From: Arthrobacter globiformis
Lineage (GTDB): Bacteria; Actinomycetota; Actinomycetes; Actinomycetales; Micrococcaceae
Length of the DNA stretch: 64,000 nucleotides
Direction: 5' to 3'
NCBI RefSeq assembly: GCF_030817195.1
Contig: NZ_JAUSYZ010000001.1
Coordinates: forward strand, 3,782,001-3,846,000
Shown: one piece after another, positions 50,964-59,594 of the stretch
How positions within the stretch are numbered: position 1 is the stretch's first letter
Layout: each line of letters opens with the position of its first letter
Notes under the pieces: generated by a model
Database searches by the model: none
The model's input: the letters and a program-made list of their open reading frames with translations, nothing else
What the model was told of the DNA's origin: nothing
Made by a program: the position numbers and the translations under genes

Positions 50964-51983
50964 TTAGTCGTTGCCCCCGTAGCCGTAGGGGTTGGCGCTC
51001 TGCCAGCGCCAGTGGTCAGCGCACATCTGCGCCAGGTCACGGTGCGCGGACCAGCCCAGGTCCGCCAAGGCTGCCGAGGCGTCGGCGTAGCTCACGGCCG
51101 CATCCCCCGGCCGGCGGGGTGCGAACTCATAGGGAACCGGATGCCCTGCGGCAGCGCCGAAGGCCTCGATGACCTCCAGGACGGACGAACCACGGCCGGT
51201 CCCAAGGTTCCAACGGAACGAGCCGGTCTTCGACTGCAGGTAGTTCAGCGCCGCCAGGTGGCCGGCTGCGAGGTCCATAACATGGATGTAGTCTCGGACC
51301 CCCGTGCCGTCGGGAGTGGGGTAATCGTTGCCGAACACCATGACCTTCTCGCGCCGTCCCACCGCGACCTGCGCAACGAAGGGCAAAAGGTTGTTGGGGA
51401 TCCCGTGCGGGTCCTCGCCGATGCGACCTGATTCATGCGCACCCACGGGATTGAAGTAGCGGAGCAGCGCGATGCTCCACCGGGGGTCGGCGTCGCTCAG
51501 GTCGGACAGGATGTCCTCGATCTGCTCTTTGGTCCTGCCGTAGGGGTTCGTTGCGTCCAGCGGCGACTTCTCGATCAGGGGAACGTGCTCGGAGGCGCCG
51601 TAGACGGTGGCCGATGAGCTGAAGACCAGCCGCCGAACACCGGCCTTCTCCATGCTCTCGAGGAGGTTGAGCGTGCCCACCACGTTGTTTTTGTAGTACC
51701 AGAGCGGCTTCGCCACGGACTCGCCGACGGCCTTCAGGCCCGCGAAGTGAATGACGGCGTCGAACCCGCCCTCCGCGAAGACCCGGTCGACAGCCTCAGC
51801 GTCGAGCAGGTCGGCCTCGCGGAACTCCACCTTCTTGCCGGCGAGCTCTTCAACACGGCGGACTGCCTCGATGTTCGAGTTCATGAGGTTGTCCAGCACG
51901 ACGACGTCGTGCCCGTCCTCGAGCAGGCAAAGAGCCGTGTGTGAACCGATATAGCCGGCGCCGCCGGTAACCAAAACCTTCAT
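50964..51983 (-). CDS. galE: UDP-glucose 4-epimerase
   Basis: A 339-residue short-chain epimerase: MKVLVTGGAGYIGSHTA (NAD fold), SSSATVYG and the Tyr-x3-Lys pair in NPYGRTKEQIED. It interconverts UDP-glucose and UDP-galactose, and supplies galactose for surface glycans. The ATG at 51983 is chosen; the upstream in-frame extension is not conserved-looking. It sits among envelope glycan genes. Confidence 0.94.
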   Translation of the reverse strand: MKVLVTGGAGYIGSHTALCLLEDGHDVVVLDNLMNSNIEAVRRVEELAGKKVEFREADLLDAEAVDRVFAEGGFDAVIHFAGLKAVGESVAKPLWYYKNNVVGTLNLLESMEKAGVRRLVFSSSATVYGASEHVPLIEKSPLDATNPYGRTKEQIEDILSDLSDADPRWSIALLRYFNPVGAHESGRIGEDPHGIPNNLLPFVAQVAVGRREKVMVFGNDYPTPDGTGVRDYIHVMDLAAGHLAALNYLQSKTGSFRWNLGTGRGSSVLEVIEAFGAAAGHPVPYEFAPRRPGDAAVSYADASAALADLGWSAHRDLAQMCADHWRWQSANPYGYGGND

Positions 51984-52233
51984 GGCCCCCATTTTATGCG
52001 GGGCTTCGGCGCCGCAGTTAACTAAGACGCGCGTCACAGCACGGGTTAGACGTAAGTCGGGACTGCGGACGCCTTTGGTTACAGGGATCACATAAGCACC
52101 ATTAGTAACATCAGTACCTTCAGTGTTAGGATGGGCCGCCTACATCGCCGCCGGCGTGATGGGACTCAAGACGGCGAAGACGTCAGCCACGAGCCGGCTC
52201 TCTGCCCGGAATTCGAAGGCTACGGAGTATTAC

Positions 52234-55200
52234 ATGAATTGTTCCCCGAATAGCAAAATCTCCGCGGCTCTCGCCTTGAAGGCAAGGCGCGTTGCCCTCC
52301 TGAGCGGCACGGCCCTCCTATCCACGATGCTTTGCCTGGGCGGTGGTCTTCCGGCCCAAGCAGATCCCGCTTCCCCGGCAGCTCCGCCCGCTCCCGAAGC
52401 GCCGGCATCAACCGCTCCGGCGTCACCCACAGCTTCCGCAACGGAGCCCGAGCCGGGCCAGATCGACATGACTGCCCTGCGCGCCGAAATCGGAAAAGAC
52501 GGTGCCTACCTCGGGCAGGGCGTCAAACGCCGGGCCGCGACGTTCGCAAAGCAGTCCACTGCATCGTCCCTGAATGCGATCTCCACCGAAGCGGCCAACA
52601 CCTGGATGGCACCCGGCGTGCAGGGCCTGGACGTCAGCAGCCACCAGGCAACTGTCAACTGGCCGGCCCAATACAGCATGGGGGCACGGTTTGCCTATGT
52701 GAAAGCCACCGAGGGGACCACGTACAAGAACCCCTACTTCGGGACCCAGTACGGCGGAGCGCTGGCCTCGGGCATGATCCGCGGAGCCTACCACTTTGCC
52801 CTCCCCGGGGTTTCAACCGCCGCGGCCCAGGCCGACTATTTCGTCAACAACGGCGGCGGCTGGACCGGCGACGGGAAAACCATGCCGCCGCTTCTGGATA
52901 TCGAGTACAACCCCTACGCCTCGCTGGGAAACACCTGCTACAACATGAGCCAAACGGCGATGGTCAACTGGATCGCGGCTTTCTCCAACAGGGTGCTGGC
53001 CAGGACCGGGCGCCTGCCGATGATCTACACGACCACCGACTGGTGGACCCAGTGCACCGGCAACTCCGGCGCCTTCAGCCGCCAGCCACTGCACTTGGCC
53101 TCCTACTCACGCTACGTGGGCTCCATGCCCAACGGCTGGGGTACGTACAGCGTCTGGCAGTACAGCGCCACCGGTCCGTTCGCCGGCGACTCCAATGCGT
53201 GGAACGGAACGCTCGCCGGCCTGCAGAAGTTTGCCGCGACGGCCGACGGCGCAGTGCCCACGCCCTCCATCACGTCATTGGGCGATGTGGTGGCCGCAGA
53301 CTCCTCCGGAATCCTCTGGGATTATCCGGCGACCGGCACCGGGACGTTCCGCACGCGGAAGCAGATCGGCGCCGGCTGGAGCGGACTGCGGTCCATCAAC
53401 GCCATCGACTGGAACGCCGACGGCGTTCTTGACCTCATTGCCCAGTGGAACACGGGGCGGGTCAATGTCTATCTGGGGATCGCCGCCGGCGGGTTTGCCA
53501 CCGGCCCTGTGCTCGCGGCGTCGGGCTGGGAAGGCTACCAGCTGACGGTGGGCTACTGGTACAACAGCAGCTACTACCCGCAAATCATCAGCCGTGACGA
53601 CTCAGGCGTGCTGCGCCTGTGGCGGAACACCTCGGGTGCCGGTGTCAGCGGCGGAACAGCCATCGCCCAGGGATGGGGCGGCCTCAACCTCACCATGATC
53701 GACTTCGACGGTGACGGCAACCAGGACATCCTGGCCCAGAACCCGGCCGGCCAAATGTTGCTGTACCGCACTAACGGCAGCGGGACCTTCATGGCCGAGG
53801 CCCGCAGGACCATCGGCAGCGGCTGGCACAACATGACAAGCGTCACCGTCACCACGAACTTCAAGGGTGCCGCGACGAACGGCCTCATGGCCCGCAACAC
53901 CAGCGGTCAGCTCTACTACTATCCGGTTCCCGGCAACTCCGCCTGGGGACCTGTCACCGCCATCGGAACGGGCTGGAACAACTACCTCATCGCCGGTGGC
54001 GAAACCATCAACCTCGCCACGACCCCGCCCCCACCGCCGGCCGTGACACCTTCGATCACCTCGGCCTCCGACGTCGTCACCGTTGATCCGTCCGGCAATG
54101 TCTACCGCCGCAGCTCGGGAACCGGAACATTGGGGACCGCCGCCAAGATCGGCACCGGCTTCACCGGCCTGGCGTCCGTCCACGTCACCGACTGGAACGC
54201 CGACGGCATCCAGGACCTTGCCACGCTGAGCACCACCGGGGTACTGGGAATCCAAACCGGGCTGCCCGCCGGAGGTTTTGCCGCACGGACTGTTCTCGCC
54301 TCGGGTCTCTCCGGAGCCGATGTCACCTTCGGCCCGTGGCTCAAGGCCGCCAAATATCCAGGCGTTGTGGTCCGCCGGGCGGACGGCTCGGTCCAGTTCC
54401 ATGCGAACCCCTCCGGCGGCGCGCCCGCCCCTGCGACCACACTCGCCTCAGGGTTTGCCCGGACGGACGTCTCCATGGCAGATGCCGACGGCGACGGGAA
54501 CCAGGACCTTGTGGCGGTCGATTACCTGGGCCGGATGACGCTCTACCGCTCCGGCGGAACAGGAACGCTGGTTTCCGAAGCCCGCAAGCTCCTGGCCAGC
54601 GGCTGGAACACCATGAACAGCATCAGCCCGGCCAGGGGCTTCGCAGCCGCCGGATCGAACGGGCTTCTGGCCCGCGACCGCTCGGGACAGTTGAGCTACT
54701 ATCCGCTGACGGCGGGCACCCTCGGTGCCAAGTCAGTGCTGCCGTCCGGCTGGAACGGTCTCCTCATCGGGGGCAGCGGCCTCCTCGTGCCGGGACGGGC
54801 CATCACCAGCACCGCGGACATCCTGACCGTTGACGCCGCCGGCGGGCTCTGGAACCGCCCGGCGGGGAACTCCTCCGTCGGCAGCCCCTACCAGATCGGG
54901 GTGGGCTGGTCCGGAATGAAGTCACTGAATGTTGTGGACTGGAACAGCGATGGCGTCGCCGACGTACTGGCCCAAAGGTCCAACGGCATGTTGTCCCTGT
55001 ACCCGGGTTCGGCGTCCGGCGGATTTTCGGCACCCTTCACGGTTGCTTCATCGGGTTTCGCCCAGACCACCCTGGTCACCGGCAAATGGGTCTCCGGATC
55101 CCGGTATCCGGGCCTGGTGGGTTATGGCTCCGACGGCGCCCTCTACTACTGGGCGAATGCCACCGGACGGACCGTCAGCGTCCCGGTACGCATCGGAGCC

Positions 55201-55545
55201 GGCTGGTCAGGCCTCAAGCTCGCCATGATCGACTACGACTCCGACGGCAGGCAGGATCTGCTGGCCGTCAACAGCACTGGAGCCATGCGGCTCTACCGCT
55301 CCACCGGTGCCAACAGGTTCATCTCGGAAACCAGGAAAACCGTCGGCAGCGGCTGGCAGTCATTCCGCCAGTTCTCCGCCAACAAGGGCTTTGCCGGAAC
55401 CACCAGCAAGGGCGTGATGGCCGTCCAGAGCGACGGACAGCTGCGCTACTACCCGGTGGTGGCCGGAAGCCGGTGGGGCACCTCCTTCATCGCCGGCTCG
55501 GTGGGAACGGCTTCCACCGTGTCGTCCACCTCCGGCGCCAGCTAA
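52234..55545 (+). CDS. Secreted GH25 lysozyme with three FG-GAP/propeller repeats
   Basis: A 1103-residue exported protein. The signal peptide ends at AQA-DP (about residue 43), followed by a Pro/Ala/Thr linker. A GH25 muramidase domain (about residues 125-335) has the catalytic acids in GLDVSSHQ and PLLDIEYNPY. Three tandem repeats of about 250 residues begin at bases 53266, 54052 and 54799. Each contains five blade-like units with calcium-type DxNxDGxxD loops (WNADGVLDL, FDGDGNQDI) of the FG-GAP/VCBS type, suggesting five-bladed propellers. The protein should cleave peptidoglycan, while the propellers bind wall glycans. ATG at 52234 with CGGAG upstream. Confidence 0.92.
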   Translation: MNCSPNSKISAALALKARRVALLSGTALLSTMLCLGGGLPAQADPASPAAPPAPEAPASTAPASPTASATEPEPGQIDMTALRAEIGKDGAYLGQGVKRRAATFAKQSTASSLNAISTEAANTWMAPGVQGLDVSSHQATVNWPAQYSMGARFAYVKATEGTTYKNPYFGTQYGGALASGMIRGAYHFALPGVSTAAAQADYFVNNGGGWTGDGKTMPPLLDIEYNPYASLGNTCYNMSQTAMVNWIAAFSNRVLARTGRLPMIYTTTDWWTQCTGNSGAFSRQPLHLASYSRYVGSMPNGWGTYSVWQYSATGPFAGDSNAWNGTLAGLQKFAATADGAVPTPSITSLGDVVAADSSGILWDYPATGTGTFRTRKQIGAGWSGLRSINAIDWNADGVLDLIAQWNTGRVNVYLGIAAGGFATGPVLAASGWEGYQLTVGYWYNSSYYPQIISRDDSGVLRLWRNTSGAGVSGGTAIAQGWGGLNLTMIDFDGDGNQDILAQNPAGQMLLYRTNGSGTFMAEARRTIGSGWHNMTSVTVTTNFKGAATNGLMARNTSGQLYYYPVPGNSAWGPVTAIGTGWNNYLIAGGETINLATTPPPPPAVTPSITSASDVVTVDPSGNVYRRSSGTGTLGTAAKIGTGFTGLASVHVTDWNADGIQDLATLSTTGVLGIQTGLPAGGFAARTVLASGLSGADVTFGPWLKAAKYPGVVVRRADGSVQFHANPSGGAPAPATTLASGFARTDVSMADADGDGNQDLVAVDYLGRMTLYRSGGTGTLVSEARKLLASGWNTMNSISPARGFAAAGSNGLLARDRSGQLSYYPLTAGTLGAKSVLPSGWNGLLIGGSGLLVPGRAITSTADILTVDAAGGLWNRPAGNSSVGSPYQIGVGWSGMKSLNVVDWNSDGVADVLAQRSNGMLSLYPGSASGGFSAPFTVASSGFAQTTLVTGKWVSGSRYPGLVGYGSDGALYYWANATGRTVSVPVRIGAGWSGLKLAMIDYDSDGRQDLLAVNSTGAMRLYRSTGANRFISETRKTVGSGWQSFRQFSANKGFAGTTSKGVMAVQSDGQLRYYPVVAGSRWGTSFIAGSVGTASTVSSTSGAS

Positions 55546-55558
55546 ATCCTCCGAACAC

Positions 55559-55597
55559 AAGGCGGCTTCCCCGAACACCCCGGGGAAGCCGCCTTTT
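55559..55597. terminator. Bidirectional terminator after the lysozyme gene
   Basis: A 14-bp stem, AAGGCGGCTTCCCC with GGGGAAGCCGCCTT, ends in TTTT on the plus strand and TTGTGTT on the minus strand. It lies between convergent genes. Confidence 0.9.
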
Positions 55598-55627
55598 CTG
55601 TTTGGTTGTCCGTGCCGGCGCTAGGCC

Positions 55628-56770
55628 TCAGGCCCGCGCTGTCTGGGAAGTCACAATCTCTTCCACAGCCTTCTGCCAGGCGAGCACCTGCGACTCGGCC
55701 GAAAGCGGACGGGCTGCTGCGTCTGCCGCCCGCTTCCACTCCGAAATCTTCTCTGCCGTCAGTCCGTGCAGGGTGGTTCGCAGCGAGTCCGCCGAGAAAT
55801 CAGCCGTCACTGCACCCAATCCGTACTGCTCCACGAGCGCGACCATCGCCGGCGACGGGCCCACAATGAGTCCGATGCGTGCCTGGACGGCTTCGAAGAA
55901 CTTGTTCGGCAGGGCGTTCTTGAGGTTGAAGTTCGTAGGGGGAAGGAACACCAGGGAGACGTCGTACTCACTGAGCGTAGCTACCAGCTGGCTGTAGGAC
56001 ACCGGGTCACGGAACCGGATGGCAGGCACCGAAGCGGCCTTCTCCTTCAGCTCGGCCACGTAATCCGGCTCGTTGGGCATCACGATCATGTCCAGCGTCA
56101 GCCACTCGGGCGCATCCCGCATGGCTTCAATGAAGTTTTCGAGCTTGCGGTAACGCTGGCCGGCAGCGCTGTGGATGAGGCGGACCGGCGTGCCCACGGG
56201 CCGGACGTCACGTTCGGAGTAGGGCGCGGCATTGGTCACCACACCGGCGGCCACACCATAGTCCTTCGTGTATTCGTCCGCTATTCCCTGGGATACCGTG
56301 GTGACGGATTCGGCCAAGGGCAGGTACCGCCGGCAGAGCCAGCGCATGAAGGGCGCCACGAACAGCCGCCACTTGAGGTCATCCTCTTTTTCACGGGGGG
56401 CGAATTCGTGCAGGTCGGCGTGGACGCCCAGCCGGGGCTGAAGTTCAAGTGCCAGGGGAAGCGTGTTCAGGTCGTTGGCCAGAATAACGTCGAACTCCCC
56501 GCGCGGAATGATGCGGCGCGCAGCCGAAACGGCGGTCAGCCCGTTATAGACGCGGGGATAGCGGCGCGTGACGAGGCCCAGCTTGTCCGAAGGCCAGCCA
56601 CGGGAATCGGCGGGCAGCGCGAAATGGTTGTCCACGCCCTCCGGGGCGTCACCGTAGCCGCACGTTGAAACGCGGTACTTGCCTTTGAACAGCTCAACCT
56701 GCTTGAGGACCCTGGGATCCGAGCGAATGGGTGAAAAGGTCAGGATCAACAGCGAGGGCAGCTCAGTCAT
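55628..56770 (-). CDS. Glycosyltransferase, GT-B fold (GT4-like)
   Basis: A 380-residue GT-B enzyme. The N-terminal Rossmann domain is SLLILTFSPIRSDPRVLKQVELF. The C-terminal nucleotide-sugar domain has the PNKFFEAVQARIGLIVGPS segment, with the Glu typical of family 4. There is no signal peptide. GATAAT lies 7 nt upstream of the ATG at 56770, which suggests a leaderless start; an ATG three codons earlier is within reach. The acceptor and donor sugars are unknown. Confidence 0.85.
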   Translation of the reverse strand: MTELPSLLILTFSPIRSDPRVLKQVELFKGKYRVSTCGYGDAPEGVDNHFALPADSRGWPSDKLGLVTRRYPRVYNGLTAVSAARRIIPRGEFDVILANDLNTLPLALELQPRLGVHADLHEFAPREKEDDLKWRLFVAPFMRWLCRRYLPLAESVTTVSQGIADEYTKDYGVAAGVVTNAAPYSERDVRPVGTPVRLIHSAAGQRYRKLENFIEAMRDAPEWLTLDMIVMPNEPDYVAELKEKAASVPAIRFRDPVSYSQLVATLSEYDVSLVFLPPTNFNLKNALPNKFFEAVQARIGLIVGPSPAMVALVEQYGLGAVTADFSADSLRTTLHGLTAEKISEWKRAADAAARPLSAESQVLAWQKAVEEIVTSQTARA

Positions 56771-56863
56771 ATGATTCATTATCCCAGACAGCAGTGGACG
56801 AAAGTGGCCGTACGGCCATCCGTGCGGCACGGGAGGCGCCGGAAAGGCGGGACGGTTGGGGCC

Positions 56864-57961
56864 CTAGAAGATGCTCCGCAACACGGGAACGCGGCGGGCA
56901 ACGGCTGAGACCGCGAAGCTTCCCACCAGTGTGGCGGCGTAGGCGAGCACCATGGCCTTAATCGACATCCCGGCCGCCACCGCCGGAAACTGCAGCCGGA
57001 TGGCTTCGAAGATGACCAGGTGCACAAGGAAGACCCCGAAGGTTGCGTTCGACAGTATCGTCAGGGGCTTCCCCGCCCGCCTGACCCTCAGGTTCGAAGC
57101 CAGCGACAGGGTCACGACAAATACGCCCAGCGCCGCCAGGGCCACTCCGACTCCAAGGTAGGAGACAGAAACAACGGCATCCAGAAGTCGAATTTCTCCC
57201 TTGTTGCCGTAGTGCCAAACCGTTGCGGCGATGATGGCGGCCGTTGCCAGGGCGGTCACGGTCAGTTTTGTCCCGGTGAGGCGGACATTCCGCAACGCGT
57301 ACCCCGCCAGGAAGTAGCCCACGTACGGCATCCAGTGCGTCAGGAAGTTGAGGCGGACTGGACTCGTGACACCGACAAGGCCAAGAATCCCGGGAAGCAT
57401 GTAAAAGAGCAGCGACGCGGCAAGGAAAGCGGCAGCGGCCTTCGTGGCCCGAGGCCCGCCGCCTCCGCGCAGGAATCCTGCCAGCACCGGGGCAACCGCG
57501 TACAGCCCCGCGATGAGCCAGAGAAAGTACAGTTGCGTGAACACCGAGCCATCGACCAGCAATTGGAGCGTCCGCTGCGGGGTCAGGTCCTCGCCTCGCA
57601 TCCAGATGCGCACTCCGACGAGGTAAATGAGGTTCCAGGCGACGAGCGCGGGAATGAGCCGCAATGCCCTGCGGCGGTAGAAGAGGCCCGGCTGTTCCGC
57701 CACCAGCCTGGAACCGAGGATGAGCGCCCCGGAAATCATCACAAAGACGGGAACGACCCAGATCCAGCTCACGTCCAGCACCACAGCGGTCCACCACGGC
57801 CGGCTCTCGCGCGGTGCCCGGCCCAGTACGTGGCCGAAGACGTGGATCGCGACCACTCCGCAGATGCTCACGACCCGGAGAATGTCCAGGCCGTATTCGC
57901 GCGTGGGCGCCGTTTCCGGAACAGGGCCCGCGGTATGGGCTGTGCCGGACAGAACCGGCAC
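56864..57961 (-). CDS. Acyltransferase-3 family membrane protein
   Basis: A 365-residue, about ten-helix protein beginning with EYGLDILRVVSICGVVAIHVFGHV, the acyltransferase-3 signature with the catalytic His. It lacks an SGNH domain. It would O-acylate a sugar during envelope glycan assembly. The GTG at 57961 overlaps the DUF2304 stop by one base (TAGTG). Confidence 0.88.
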   Translation of the reverse strand: MPVLSGTAHTAGPVPETAPTREYGLDILRVVSICGVVAIHVFGHVLGRAPRESRPWWTAVVLDVSWIWVVPVFVMISGALILGSRLVAEQPGLFYRRRALRLIPALVAWNLIYLVGVRIWMRGEDLTPQRTLQLLVDGSVFTQLYFLWLIAGLYAVAPVLAGFLRGGGGPRATKAAAAFLAASLLFYMLPGILGLVGVTSPVRLNFLTHWMPYVGYFLAGYALRNVRLTGTKLTVTALATAAIIAATVWHYGNKGEIRLLDAVVSVSYLGVGVALAALGVFVVTLSLASNLRVRRAGKPLTILSNATFGVFLVHLVIFEAIRLQFPAVAAGMSIKAMVLAYAATLVGSFAVSAVARRVPVLRSIF

Positions 57962-58371
57962 TACTGCCCTCCGTGCGCCGGAGGGGTCAGGCGCCGGTCC
58001 GGCTCCGCTTCCTTGCGCTCCGGGGGCCCGTCAACGCCGGGTGGCGGCGTCTCGTCCAAGGCAATCCGTCGGGAGAGCTTGGTAAGCGTGGATTCCATGT
58101 GCCGGAACCGCTGGTAGGTCGTTGCCATGAAGACCAGGAAACTCACGATGAGGCCATACAGCACCAGGTCCGTTCCGCGGCCGATGCCGAGCAACCGGGC
58201 CACGCGGGTCAGCAGTTCAGGGAAGAAGATCGAGAGCGCTGCCAGGAAGGCAAAGAGAACCAGCATGATGCGGCGGATGGCAAGGTGCCTGGCATTGGAG
58301 CCGCCGCGCATCAATGCCAGCGAGACGATGATGACAGCAAGGACGAGTGCTACTTGGACAATGATCTGCAC
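57961..58371 (-). CDS. DUF2304 family membrane protein
   Basis: A 136-residue protein with three hydrophobic helices (about residues 3-20, 33-50 and 68-86), a linking coiled segment (RFRHMESTLTKLSRRIAL) and a charged tail. DUF2304 genes are regularly next to polyprenyl-phosphate glycosyltransferases, as here with the GT2 gene 4 bp upstream. A membrane-anchor role for that enzyme is inferred. Confidence 0.88.
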   Translation of the reverse strand: MQIIVQVALVLAVIIVSLALMRGGSNARHLAIRRIMLVLFAFLAALSIFFPELLTRVARLLGIGRGTDLVLYGLIVSFLVFMATTYQRFRHMESTLTKLSRRIALDETPPPGVDGPPERKEAEPDRRLTPPAHGGQ

Positions 58372-58375
58372 AATT

Positions 58376-59041
58376 TCACCTAAAGAAGAGGTCAGCGACG
58401 ATATTGACCGAGTTCAGCAACGACTGGCCTTTGGATTTCGAGTAGTCCGTGTAGATGATCTCGACCGGGTGCTCCACCCAGCGCGGATTCATTTCGGCAA
58501 GCTGATGGACCAGTTCGGAGGCGTGGGCCATCCGGTTCTGCCGCAGGTTAATGCCGCGGGCAACGGTCGGACTGAAGGCGCGCAGGCCGTTGTGGGCATC
58601 CGTCAGGGCCATGCCGGTGGACATCCGGGACTGCACCGCGGCCGTCCGCAGAACCAGCCGCTTCAGGGGCGAGAGCTTGGTGCGGTCATCAAGGAACCGG
58701 GATCCGAGGACGACGTCGGCCTCGCCCGAACGGATCCGGTCGGCCATGGCCAGTGCGTCGACGACGCGGTGCTGGCCGTCGGCGTCGAAGGTAACGATGC
58801 AGTCTAACTGCGGGTCCTGCAGCGAATACTCGATTCCTGTCTGCAGCGCCGCACCCTGGCCCAGGTTTACCGGGTGTTGGACAACGACGGCGCCGGCCTG
58901 ACGGGCGATGTCCTGCGAGCCGTCGGTGCTGCCATCATCAACACAAACAACGTGCGGAAATTCCTTCCGCAGCCCCTCGATGACGGTGCCGACGACGGAC
59001 GCTTCGTTGTACATGGGTATGACTATCCAGGTTCGACTCAC
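58376..59041 (-). CDS. GT2 polyprenyl-phosphate sugar transferase (DPM1-like)
   Basis: A 221-residue GT-A enzyme: TWIVIPMYNEASVVG, VVCVDDGSTDGS and the metal-binding DADGQH, followed by the DPM-type SRF and HNGLRAF blocks. It has no membrane helix, so it probably depends on the DUF2304 partner. It would load a sugar onto a polyprenyl phosphate for use outside the membrane. Confidence 0.9.
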   Translation of the reverse strand: MSRTWIVIPMYNEASVVGTVIEGLRKEFPHVVCVDDGSTDGSQDIARQAGAVVVQHPVNLGQGAALQTGIEYSLQDPQLDCIVTFDADGQHRVVDALAMADRIRSGEADVVLGSRFLDDRTKLSPLKRLVLRTAAVQSRMSTGMALTDAHNGLRAFSPTVARGINLRQNRMAHASELVHQLAEMNPRWVEHPVEIIYTDYSKSKGQSLLNSVNIVADLFFR

Positions 59042-59099
59042 CCGTCAAGTATTCCACAGGCGACATGCCATGGACTCATCGGCGGAGCCTGACGGACGA

Positions 59100-59594
59100 T
59101 CACTTCCGCAGTGGCTCCCGGAGTGCATGCAGCATGGCGATGGGGCCGTGCACCAGCCCAGCACCGGTGCTGTTGCGCAAATGCCAGACGGAGCGGTCCG
59201 CGGTGAGGTCAGCGGCCACAACGACATCCGAACTCCGGAACTTTTCCTGAAGGTCCGCACGGCCGGCCAGGGTCCGCGCCAGGCCCCTGGACTCAAGGTT
59301 GTCCCTGAGGAGCCGTCCGGCAACACCCACCGGCCCCGGCTTCCCTGCGGCGGCTGACACCAGCGAGGCGAACCGCCCGCCGCGGGGCTTGGCCAACGGC
59401 ACCACCGTCAGGCGCTGGTCCCCGGTCGTGACGGTCGGGTCGCGGTCATACGCGTAGACGGCCGTCCCGGTCATCTGGCCAGCCTGCTGGCCCACCGCGC
59501 CCAGGGCACGGTTCCACAAATCATCAATGACGGCCTGCGGGTGGCTGCTGCGGCCGACGACGATACTTACGTGCAGCGGTTTGGCGGAAGTCAC
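59100..59594 (-). CDS. Unknown 164-residue protein in the glycan locus
   Basis: I do not recognise this family. It begins MTSAKPLHVSIVVGRSSHPQAVID, has alternating strand and helix propensity, and ends MLHALREPLRK. There is no signal peptide, membrane helix or obvious metal motif. The SIVVGRSSHPQ and SSDVVVAADLTADRSVW segments resemble the N- and C-halves of a Rossmann-like unit, perhaps half of a GT-B domain. Its GTG overlaps the upstream glycosyltransferase stop by 4 nt, so it is translationally coupled to it. A small partner or degenerate fragment of a glycosyltransferase is possible. Confidence 0.7.
   Translation of the reverse strand: MTSAKPLHVSIVVGRSSHPQAVIDDLWNRALGAVGQQAGQMTGTAVYAYDRDPTVTTGDQRLTVVPLAKPRGGRFASLVSAAAGKPGPVGVAGRLLRDNLESRGLARTLAGRADLQEKFRSSDVVVAADLTADRSVWHLRNSTGAGLVHGPIAMLHALREPLRK

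Noticed and set aside
51984..52091. Longer galE start
   Set aside because: The NAD-binding fold begins at the ATG at 51983 (MKVLVTGGAGYIG); upstream codons do not resemble the family.
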